Source: Paenarthrobacter nitroguajacolicus
GTDB taxonomy: Bacteria > Actinomycetota > Actinomycetes > Actinomycetales > Micrococcaceae
DNA length: 64,000 nucleotides
Assembly: GCF_007786235.1 (NCBI RefSeq)
Contig: NZ_VNFK01000014.1
Coordinates: 62,001 to 126,000 of the forward strand
Direction: 5' to 3'
Below the pieces are notes generated by a model. That model ran no database searches, had not been told where the DNA came from, and saw only the letters and a list, made by a program, of their open reading frames with translations. Positions 52,611 to 60,902 of this stretch are shown in pieces (the stretch's first letter is position 1; each line of letters opens with the position of its first letter). The translations under genes were made by a program, and so were the position numbers.

Positions 52611-53846
52611 ATGACAGAACCCAAACCCCTCCGCGTCGGCATGGTGGGCTACGCCTTCATGGGCGCCGCGCACTCCCACGCCTGGCGGACTGCCCCGCGG
52701 TTTTTCGACCTCCCGCTCTCCCCGGAACTGACGGCCGTGGCCGGCCGGAACGAGGACGGGGTACGGGCGGCCGCCGCCAAGTACGGCTGGAGCTCTGTGG
52801 AAACTGACTGGCACCGCCTGATCGAGCGGGACGACATCGACCTCATCGACATCTGTACGCCGGGCAACACCCACGCCGAGATCGCTATCGCCGCCCTCGA
52901 AGCAGGCAAGCATGTCCTCTGCGAAAAGCCTTTGGCCAACTCCGTGGAGGAAGCGGAGAAGATGACGGCGGTGGCCCAGGCTGCGGCCGAGCGTGGCGTG
53001 TTGTCCATGTGCGGCTTCAGCTACCGCCGCACACCCGCGCTGGCCCTCGCCAAACGGATGGTGGACGACGGTCGTTTGGGCGACATTCGCCACGTCCGCG
53101 CCCAGTACCTGCAGGACTGGCTCAGTGACGCCGACGCCCCGCTGACCTGGCGGCTGGACAAAGCCAAGTCCGGGTCCGGGTCACTGGGCGACATCGGTGC
53201 ACACAGCATCGACGCTGCCCAATGGATCACCGGCCTCAACATCACTGGCGTCTCGGCGCTGCTGGAGACCTTCGTGAAGGAACGCCCAGTGGGCGGCGAC
53301 TTTGTGGGACTGGGTGGCCATGGCGGTTCCGATGGGCCCCGCGGTCCAGTGACCGTGGACGACGCCGCGCTGTTCACTGCACGGTTTGAGGCAAGGCACG
53401 ACGACGGCGCTGGCGCCGGCTCCGGCCGAGGGACGCCTGCGGGCCCCATCGGCATCTTCGAAGCCACCCGCTTCGCCTTGGGCCGCAAGAACGCCATGCG
53501 CTTGGAACTCAATGGCACCAAGGGCTCCATCTCCTTCGATTTCGAGGATATGAACTCGCTCCAGTTCTATGACTCCGCGTTGGAACCTGACGCGGGCTTC
53601 CGCAAGATCATTGTCACCGAACCGTCCCACCCTTACACCGCCAACTGGTGGCCAACCGGCCACGGGCTCGGTTACGAGCACGGGTTTACGCATCAGGTAG
53701 TGGACCTCGTCAATGCCATCGGCGCGGGCGAGCAGCCCTCGCCGTCGTTCGCTGACGCGTTGCAGGTGCAAAAAGTACTGGCCGCCGTAGAGGCGAGCGC
53801 GGACAACGCCAGCCGCTGGCAGAACGTCGACGAGGAATCATCATGA
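52611..53846 (+). CDS. Gfo/Idh/MocA-family oxidoreductase (first copy)
   Basis: A 411-residue NAD(P)-dependent sugar dehydrogenase. The Rossmann motif is VGMVGYAFMGAAHSHAW, followed by CEKPLANS and the C-terminal domain with SGSGSLGDIGAHSIDAA carrying the family's catalytic Lys/Asp/His set. A Gly/Ala-rich insert lies near residues 263-280. Such enzymes often oxidise a sugar C3 hydroxyl. It lies 29 bases after the permease and overlaps the isomerase by ATGA. Confidence 0.92.
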   Translation: MTEPKPLRVGMVGYAFMGAAHSHAWRTAPRFFDLPLSPELTAVAGRNEDGVRAAAAKYGWSSVETDWHRLIERDDIDLIDICTPGNTHAEIAIAALEAGKHVLCEKPLANSVEEAEKMTAVAQAAAERGVLSMCGFSYRRTPALALAKRMVDDGRLGDIRHVRAQYLQDWLSDADAPLTWRLDKAKSGSGSLGDIGAHSIDAAQWITGLNITGVSALLETFVKERPVGGDFVGLGGHGGSDGPRGPVTVDDAALFTARFEARHDDGAGAGSGRGTPAGPIGIFEATRFALGRKNAMRLELNGTKGSISFDFEDMNSLQFYDSALEPDAGFRKIIVTEPSHPYTANWWPTGHGLGYEHGFTHQVVDLVNAIGAGEQPSPSFADALQVQKVLAAVEASADNASRWQNVDEESS

Positions 53847-54847
53847 CCCGACCCATCACACTCTTCACCGGCCAGTGGGCCGATCTGCCGTTTGAGGAAG
53901 TGGCAAGGCTCGCTGGCGAATGGGGCTTTGACGGCCTGGAAATCGCCTGCTGGGGCGACCACCTGGATCCCCAGCGGGTGGTCGAAGATGACGCTTACCT
54001 TCAAGGCAAACTGGACATCCTGGAAAAGCACCAGCTGAAAGTCCACGCCATCGCCAACCACCTCACAGGGCAGGCAGTCTGCGATGATCCCATTGATGAG
54101 CGCCACCGGGACATCCTCGCGCCTGCGGTGTGGGGTGATGGTGAGCCTGAGGGCGTCCGTCAGCGGGCCGCCGAAGCAATGAAGACCACTGCGCTCGCCG
54201 CGGCCAGGCTTGGAGTCAAAACCGTCACCGGTTTCACTGGGTCTTCCATCTGGAAGTGCGTAGCCATGTTCCCACCGGCTTCGGACGCCATGATTGAGCG
54301 CGGCTACCAGGACTTCGCCGATCGATGGAATCCCATCCTGGACGTGTTCGATCAAGCCGGGGTCCGCTTCGCACTGGAAGTCCACCCTTCAGAGATCGCG
54401 TACGACTACTGGACTGCCAAGCGGACGCTGGAGGCGATTGGGCACAGGGAGAGCTTTGGCTTGAACTTCGACCCGTCCCACTTCATCTGGCAGGACCTGG
54501 ACCCGGTGATGTTCCTGCAGGACTTTGCCGACAAGATCTTCCATGTCCACGTCAAGGAATCCGTCCGGCAACTCAATGGACGAAACGGCCGTCTTGGTTC
54601 CCACCTGCCCTGGGCTGATCCCCGCCGCGGTTGGGATTTCGTCACCGCAGGCCACGGTGACGTGAACTGGGAGCCGATCTTCCGCACCTTGAACGCTGTT
54701 GGTTATGAAGGACCAACCAGCATCGAATGGGAGGACGCCGGCATGGACCGGTTGGTGGGCGCTCCCCAGGCGCTCAAGATGGTCCGCGAACTCGCTGCCA
54801 TCCGTCCTCCGGCCGCTGCCTTTGATGCGGCCTTCTCAACACGCTGA
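53843..54847 (+). CDS. Sugar phosphate isomerase/epimerase (xylose-isomerase-like TIM barrel)
   Basis: A 334-residue protein of the AP-endonuclease-2 fold. Probable metal ligands are the glutamate in LEVHPSEIAYD, the Asp and His in NFDPSHFIWQ, the His in HVHVKES and the Glu in SIEWEDAG. Homologues next to Gfo/Idh/MocA genes act as keto-sugar epimerases, isomerases or eliminating lyases. Coupled to the preceding dehydrogenase. Confidence 0.9.
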   Translation: MTRPITLFTGQWADLPFEEVARLAGEWGFDGLEIACWGDHLDPQRVVEDDAYLQGKLDILEKHQLKVHAIANHLTGQAVCDDPIDERHRDILAPAVWGDGEPEGVRQRAAEAMKTTALAAARLGVKTVTGFTGSSIWKCVAMFPPASDAMIERGYQDFADRWNPILDVFDQAGVRFALEVHPSEIAYDYWTAKRTLEAIGHRESFGLNFDPSHFIWQDLDPVMFLQDFADKIFHVHVKESVRQLNGRNGRLGSHLPWADPRRGWDFVTAGHGDVNWEPIFRTLNAVGYEGPTSIEWEDAGMDRLVGAPQALKMVRELAAIRPPAAAFDAAFSTR

Positions 54848-54893
54848 ATCCCTACCCTGACTCCAACGAACACGCCCCGATACGAAGGAAACC

Positions 54894-55595
54894 ATGACAA
54901 GCAATAACAAGACCGCGTTGGTGGTCCGCGGCGGCTGGGATGGACACCAGCCAATCGAGGCCACGGAGCTTTTTCTCCCCTATTTGCGGGACAACGGCTA
55001 CGACGTCCGCGTCGAAGAGTCACCCAAGATCTACGCCGATCCCGACTACATGGCCAGCGTGGACCTGATCGTGCAGTGCATGACCATGACCACCATCGAG
55101 AAGGACGAGTTCGAGGGACTCCGCACCGCCGTCGAAAACGGCACCGGCCTGGCTGGTTGGCACGGTGGCATCGCCGACTCCTACCGGAATAACTCGGACT
55201 ACCTGCACCTGATCGGCGGCCAGTTCGCCTGCCACCCGGGCAAGCACGCCGGCGAGCGCATCGGCGAGCAGTCGGACAACTACGTTCCCTACACCGTGAA
55301 CATGCTGCCCGCAGCCGCCAAACACCCCATCACCCAAGGAATCGGCGATTTCGACCTCGTTACGGAACAGTACTGGGTCCTGTCCGACGACTACATCGAC
55401 GTCCTGGCCACCACCACCCAAAAGGTCCGTGAGTGGGACCCCTGGAACCGTGAGGTCACCTCGCCGGCCATCTGGACCCGTCAGTGGGGCAAAGGCAGGA
55501 TCTTTGTCTGCACCCCCGGGCACCGCGTGGAAATCCTCCAGGACAGCAACGTACGCACCATCATCGAAAGGGGCATGCTGTGGGCAAGCCGCTAA
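54894..55595 (+). CDS. ThuA-domain protein
   Basis: A 233-residue ThuA-like protein (class I glutamine-amidotransferase-like fold) with GTGLAGWHGGIADSYRNN and VTEQYWVLSDDYIDVLATT. ThuA acts with the Gfo/Idh/MocA enzyme ThuB in rhizobial trehalose utilisation through keto-trehalose, which is the reason to infer keto-disaccharide chemistry here. It overlaps the next gene by 16 bases. Confidence 0.88.
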   Translation: MTSNNKTALVVRGGWDGHQPIEATELFLPYLRDNGYDVRVEESPKIYADPDYMASVDLIVQCMTMTTIEKDEFEGLRTAVENGTGLAGWHGGIADSYRNNSDYLHLIGGQFACHPGKHAGERIGEQSDNYVPYTVNMLPAAAKHPITQGIGDFDLVTEQYWVLSDDYIDVLATTTQKVREWDPWNREVTSPAIWTRQWGKGRIFVCTPGHRVEILQDSNVRTIIERGMLWASR

Positions 55596-56683
55596 ACGTC
55601 GGAGTCATTGGCTGTGGCGCCATTATCGCCCAGTACCTGACCAACTTCCGCAGGCTGGATTCCATCAACCTGGTCGCGGTCGCCGATCTGGATCCGGCGC
55701 GGGCACAGGCCGTTGCAGACTCGTACGACGGTGTCCGCGCACTGACCGTGGACGAACTCCTCGCCGCGGACGACGTCGAGCTGGTCCTGAACCTGACCAT
55801 CCCCGCCGCCCACGCGGACATTGCGCTCAAGGCAATTGCAGCAGGCAAGTCCGTCTACGGTGAGAAGCCGCTGGCTGCCACCACCGCGGAAGCTCGGGAG
55901 GTCCTGGAAGCAGCCTCAGCTGCCGGAGTGGTGGTGGGCTGCGCACCGGACACCGTACTGGGCACAGGCATCCAGACGGCACGGAAAGCCATTGATGACG
56001 GCTTGATCGGCGCGCCGGTTTCGGCCACTGCCACCATGGCAACGCCGGGTCATGAGCGTTGGCACCCGAACCCCGATTTCTACTACCAGCCTGGCGGCGG
56101 ACCCTTGCTGGACATGGGCCCCTACTACGTCTCGGCGCTGGTCACCCTGCTGGGGCCAGTGGTGTCAGTGGTGGGTGCTGCGAGCCATACACGCAGCGAA
56201 CGCACCATTGGTTCGGGTCCGCGGGCGGGCCAGAACGTCCCGGTGGACATCGACTCGCATGTCACCGGCGTGCTGGTCCATGCATCCGGAGCCCTCTCCA
56301 CGCTGTTCATGAGCTTCGACGCCGTGAAAACCAAGAGCCCCAACATCGAGATTCACGGCGAGACGGGTTCACTCATCGTCCCGGACCCCAACCACTTCGA
56401 CGGCGACGTGCAGCTCTTCGCGCTTGGCGCCGAGGATTGGGAGACACTCCCCATCTCAGCAGGCTACGTGGACTCAGGCCGGGGCTTTGGCATCGCAGAC
56501 CTCGCGGCGACACCGGCCGGCCTGGAACCACGCGCCGGCGGGCAACTAGCGTTCCATGCCTTGGATGTCATGGAGTCTGTGCTGGCATCGGCCAAGAGCG
56601 GGCATGCGATGACCATCCGTTCCACGGCCGCACGTCCGGCGACGGTGGAACTGACGGAACTCTCGACGCCGGTACGCGCCTGA
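55580..56683 (+). CDS. Gfo/Idh/MocA-family oxidoreductase (second copy)
   Basis: A 367-residue NAD(P)-dependent dehydrogenase, distinct from the first copy: VGVIGCGAIIAQYL, GEKPLAAT, YYQPGGGPLLDMGPYYVSAL. GTG 55580, with AAGGGG 7 bases upstream, lies inside the ThuA 3' end. Two dehydrogenases in one operon could oxidise and later reduce the sugar, or act on different positions. Last gene before a long hairpin. Confidence 0.92.
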   Translation: MGKPLNVGVIGCGAIIAQYLTNFRRLDSINLVAVADLDPARAQAVADSYDGVRALTVDELLAADDVELVLNLTIPAAHADIALKAIAAGKSVYGEKPLAATTAEAREVLEAASAAGVVVGCAPDTVLGTGIQTARKAIDDGLIGAPVSATATMATPGHERWHPNPDFYYQPGGGPLLDMGPYYVSALVTLLGPVVSVVGAASHTRSERTIGSGPRAGQNVPVDIDSHVTGVLVHASGALSTLFMSFDAVKTKSPNIEIHGETGSLIVPDPNHFDGDVQLFALGAEDWETLPISAGYVDSGRGFGIADLAATPAGLEPRAGGQLAFHALDVMESVLASAKSGHAMTIRSTAARPATVELTELSTPVRA

Positions 56684-56698
56684 CGCCTCGAAAACCCT

Positions 56699-56763
56699 CC
56701 GCCGAGGTGACACTTAATAACAATCCGGAGCACTGCGATTGTCATTAAGTGCCACCTCGGCGG
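56699..56763 (-). terminator. 26-base-stem hairpin between the sugar and leucine operons
   Basis: Arms 56699-56724 and 56738-56763 pair over 26 positions with a 13-base loop. The two exceptions (56710/56752 and 56719/56743) are A opposite C on the plus strand but become U opposite G in the minus-strand RNA, so the stem is fully paired only in transcripts of the CitE-side operon. Confidence 0.65.
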
Positions 56764-56772
56764 GGGTTACTG

Positions 56773-57639
56773 TCACCTCGCGGGGCGGCCCGAGCGGCGG
56801 AGCGTCGCTTCGGCATGCTTGAGGATGGGGCCGTCGATCATCTTTCCCTTGAACTGGAACACGCCTGAGCCTGCGGCGGCCGCTGCTTCGAGGAGTTCTT
56901 CGGCTTGGGCAACAGCTTCGGGGGCAGGCGCATAAGCCTCCCGGACCACGGCCACCTGGTTCGGGTGGATGCAGGCCTTCGCTCCGAAGCCACTGGCAAC
57001 GGCGTCCCGGGACTCCACACCCAGCCCCTCGAGATCCGGGATGTTCACGTAGACGGAGTCGATGGCCTCCTTGCCCGCGGCCTTCGCGGCAAGCAGCACA
57101 GCGGAACGGGAGTGCAGCGCGACAGCCCGGTACCCGCCGTCGTCGTTCCTGCTGGAAAGGCCACCCAAGGACGCCAGCAGGTCTTCGGCACCCCACATGA
57201 GCCCCACGACGTTCGGTTCGGCGGCGATGGGCGAGGCGTTGACAATCCCTGCCGCCGTCTCGCAAAGTGCAATGACCTGATAATCAGCCAAAGACCTGAG
57301 CTGCTCTGCGCTCTCCGCCTTGGCCAGCATGACTGTGCGGTAGGGCGTCTTCGCCAAGGCCTGGAGATCGAGCTCGAACTCCGGCGTTCCCACAGGGTTC
57401 ACGCGAACGATGGTGCGGCTTGGCTCCAGTCCACCGGCACCGGATTGCTCGACGATCGCGTCGCGGGCGCCCGGCTTGTCCGCAGGAGCTACGGCGTCTT
57501 CGAGGTCAAGGATGACGGCGTCGGACCGATCGGCAGCCTTTCCGAAGCGCTCAGGCCGGTCGGCAGGGCAGAACAGGAGGGCCGGACCCATGGTGAACGG
57601 CGGAACCGCTGTGGTGGACGATGAGTCGGGAGAGGGCAT
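56773..57639 (-). CDS. CitE-like CoA-ester lyase (HpcH/HpaI fold)
   Basis: A 288-residue citrate-lyase-beta-like protein: PALLFCPADRPERFGKA, SDAVILDLEDAVAPADK (metal and CoA region), VGLMWGAEDLLASLGG and KACIHPNQVAVV. In the equivalent mycobacterial locus the homologue is reported as a stereospecific HMG-CoA lyase, which suits the last carbon-carbon cleavage of leucine breakdown. ATG 57639 has AAGGA upstream; the open frame beyond it overlaps the MaoC gene. Last gene of the operon. Confidence 0.88.
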   Translation of the reverse strand: MPSPDSSSTTAVPPFTMGPALLFCPADRPERFGKAADRSDAVILDLEDAVAPADKPGARDAIVEQSGAGGLEPSRTIVRVNPVGTPEFELDLQALAKTPYRTVMLAKAESAEQLRSLADYQVIALCETAAGIVNASPIAAEPNVVGLMWGAEDLLASLGGLSSRNDDGGYRAVALHSRSAVLLAAKAAGKEAIDSVYVNIPDLEGLGVESRDAVASGFGAKACIHPNQVAVVREAYAPAPEAVAQAEELLEAAAAAGSGVFQFKGKMIDGPILKHAEATLRRSGRPAR

Positions 57640-57680
57640 GCTGGTTCCTTGCTGGTGGGGTGCTGACACGTTCGGAAAAA

Positions 57681-58162
57681 CTAGGACTGCGCAGTGTGCG
57701 CTTCCTTGGTCCACATCAGGCAGGTACGGGTGGCCAACGCCACCACTGATCCGTCCTGGTTGCGGCCGGTGTGCTGCATGGTCACGACGCCCTGTCCGGG
57801 ACGGGATGACGACAACCGTTTTTGGGTGATCACCGTTTCCGTGTACAGCGTATCGCCGTGATACAGCGGGTGCGGAAAGGTAACATCGGTCAGCCCCAAC
57901 TGCGCGATAATGGTCCCCTGCGTCAATTGGGTCACGGACTGCCCCACCATGGTGGACAACGTGAACATCGAGTTCATGAGCCGCTGCCCGAACGGCTGCG
58001 AGGAGCTCCATGCAGCGTCGAGGTGCAACGCCTGCGTGTTCATGGTCATGGTGGTGAAGAGGACGTTGTCCGCCTCCGTGACCGTGCGTCCGGGCTTGTG
58101 CGCGTAGATGACGCCTTCTTCAAGCTCATCGAAATACAGCCCGCGCTGCTCAACCACCCGTG

Positions 58163-58166
<4 letters not shown>
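57681..58166 (-). CDS. MaoC-like hot-dog-fold hydratase/dehydratase
   Basis: A 161-residue single hot-dog domain. The usual (R)-hydratase motif D-x4-H appears here as N-x4-H (MNTQALHLD), an Asp-to-Asn change seen by eye; LMNSMFTLSTMVG and HPLYHGDTLYTET follow. In this context it should hydrate 3-methylglutaconyl-CoA to HMG-CoA. Its ATG overlaps the CoA-transferase B stop by 4 bases. Confidence 0.85.
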
Positions 58167-58915
<749 letters not shown>

Positions 58916-58917
58916 GG

Positions 58918-59700
58918 CTAAGCTCCTGCCTGTTGGCTGCCGTCCGACGCTGACAATGCCACGGTGCGCTTCTCGATCCGTTTCTCATTGGACGCTGCCA
59001 CTACCACGCGCTGGACGAAGATGCCGGGCGTGTGGATGTGCTCCGGGTCCAGCTCGCCCGGTTCCACGAGTTCCTCGACCTCGGCAATGGTCACCCTGGC
59101 TGCCATGGCACAGAGCGGATTGAAGTTCATGGCCGTCGCATGGAAGACGAGGTTCCCGTGGCGGTCACCCTTCCATGCATGGACCAGTCCGAAGTCCGGT
59201 GTCAGGGACTCTTCCAGGACGTAGTCGGCGTCGTTGAAGGTGCGCACCTCCTTGGGCGACGAGGCCAGCGCAACGTTCCCGTCGGCGTCGTACTTCTGCG
59301 GCAGGCCACCTTCGGATACTTGGGTTCCCACACCGGCCTTGGTGTAGAACGCCGGAATGCCCGCACCGCCGGCGCGCAGCTTCTCGGCCAAGGTTCCCTG
59401 AGGGGTCAGGACAACCTCCAACTCCCCTGCAAGGTACTGCCGTGCGAATTCCTTGTTCTCGCCGACATACGAGCTGATGGTTCGACGGATGCGACCGTCC
59501 TTGAGGAGGATTCCCAGGCCCCAGTCGTCCACCCCGCAGTTGTTACTGACCGTCTCGAGGTCGGCGGTGCCTTGGCTGTGGAGCGCTTCAATCAGGGAGA
59601 CGGGGATACCGCATAAACCGAAGCCTCCGACTGCGAGCGAGGCTCCGTCCGGGATGTCCTTCACCGCTTCCGCGGCGCTGGCAACAACCTTGTCAATCAT
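58918..59700 (-). CDS. scoA: 3-oxoacid CoA-transferase subunit A
   Basis: A 260-residue subunit with the glycine-rich VGGFGLCGIPVSLIEAL near the N-terminus, NNCGVDDWGLGILL and the RAGGAGIPAFYTKAGVGT segment. Forms the heteromer with scoB. It lies 38 bases after the acyl-CoA dehydrogenase gene. Confidence 0.93.
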   Translation of the reverse strand: MIDKVVASAAEAVKDIPDGASLAVGGFGLCGIPVSLIEALHSQGTADLETVSNNCGVDDWGLGILLKDGRIRRTISSYVGENKEFARQYLAGELEVVLTPQGTLAEKLRAGGAGIPAFYTKAGVGTQVSEGGLPQKYDADGNVALASSPKEVRTFNDADYVLEESLTPDFGLVHAWKGDRHGNLVFHATAMNFNPLCAMAARVTIAEVEELVEPGELDPEHIHTPGIFVQRVVVAASNEKRIEKRTVALSASDGSQQAGA

Positions 59701-59738
59701 CCTTGATCCTTCCCTGCCACTGCCGACCCAACGTACGG

Positions 59739-60902
59739 TTACAGACCCAGCTCGCGGGCGATCAGCATCAACTGGACTTCGGTGGTGCCTTCGCCAATCT
59801 CAAGGATCTTGGAGTCGCGGTAATGGCGTGCCACCGTGAATTCGTTGATGAAGCCATAGCCGCCGAACACCTGTGTGGCGTCCCGCGCGTTGTCCATGGC
59901 TGCCTCGCCTGCGACCATCTTAGCGATGGCCGCTTCAGTCTTGAACGGCTTGCCCGCCAGCATCCTGGAAGCGGCGTCGTAGTACGCAAGGCGGGCCGTG
60001 TGGGCCCTGGCCTGCATGCGGGCGATCTTGAACTGGATGGCCTGGTACTTGCCGATGTTCTGTCCGAACGCGCTGCGTTCCTTGGCGTACTTCACGGACA
60101 GGTCCACGCATCCCTGGGCAGCGCCGGTAGCCAGCGCGGCGATCGCGATGCGGCCTTCATCCAGGATGGAGAGGAAGTTGGCGTAGCCACGGCCGCGCTC
60201 CCCGAGCAGGTTGGCTTCAGGAACCCGGACGTTGTCCAAGGTCAACGGGTGGGTGTCGGAAGCGTTCCATCCCACCTTGTTGTACGGCTTTTCCGCCGTG
60301 AAACCCGGCGTGTCAGTGGGCACCAGAATGGTGGAGATTTCCTTCTTGGTGGTACCGTCGGCGTTTTCCTTCTGGCCGGTCACTGCCGTGACGGTGACCA
60401 GGGTGGTGATGTCGGTGCCGGAGTTGGTGATGAACTCCTTGTTGCCGTTGATGACCCACTCGCCGTTTTCCAAGTGGGCGTTGGTCTTGGTGCCGCCGGC
60501 GTCGGATCCGGCTTCACGCTCCGTCAGTCCGAATCCGGCCAAGGACCGGCCGGATGCCAGTTGCGGCAGCCACTCCTGCTTCTGCCCCTGGGTGCCGAAG
60601 CGGTAGACCGGCATCGCCCCCAGCGATACGCCGGCTTCCAGCGTGATGGCTACGGACTGGTCCACGCGCCCCAGCTGTTCCAACGCCAAGGCGAGCGCGA
60701 AATAGTCTCCGCCCATTCCGCCAAACTCTTCAGGGAAGGGCAGGCCGAACAGGCCCATCTCCCCCATCTGCTTGACCACTTCGTAGGGAAAACTGTGCTC
60801 TTCGTCGTGCTTGGCGGAGACGGGGGCAACTACCTCGTCGGCGAACTCCCGGACGGAGTCGCTGAGGTCCTGGTATTCCTCTGTGAGTTCAAACGTGCTC
60901 AT
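59739..60902 (-). CDS. Acyl-CoA dehydrogenase (isovaleryl-CoA/short-chain type)
   Basis: A 387-residue FAD enzyme. AGFGLTEREAGSDAGGTKT and INGNKEFITNSG are flavin and substrate segments, QVFGGYGFINEF the FAD-binding signature, and the C-terminal EIGEGTTEVQ holds a Glu at the position of the short/medium-chain catalytic base. The neighbourhood points to isovaleryl-CoA as substrate, forming 3-methylcrotonyl-CoA. It overlaps the carboxylase alpha gene by 4 bases. Confidence 0.94.
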   Translation of the reverse strand: MSTFELTEEYQDLSDSVREFADEVVAPVSAKHDEEHSFPYEVVKQMGEMGLFGLPFPEEFGGMGGDYFALALALEQLGRVDQSVAITLEAGVSLGAMPVYRFGTQGQKQEWLPQLASGRSLAGFGLTEREAGSDAGGTKTNAHLENGEWVINGNKEFITNSGTDITTLVTVTAVTGQKENADGTTKKEISTILVPTDTPGFTAEKPYNKVGWNASDTHPLTLDNVRVPEANLLGERGRGYANFLSILDEGRIAIAALATGAAQGCVDLSVKYAKERSAFGQNIGKYQAIQFKIARMQARAHTARLAYYDAASRMLAGKPFKTEAAIAKMVAGEAAMDNARDATQVFGGYGFINEFTVARHYRDSKILEIGEGTTEVQLMLIARELGL

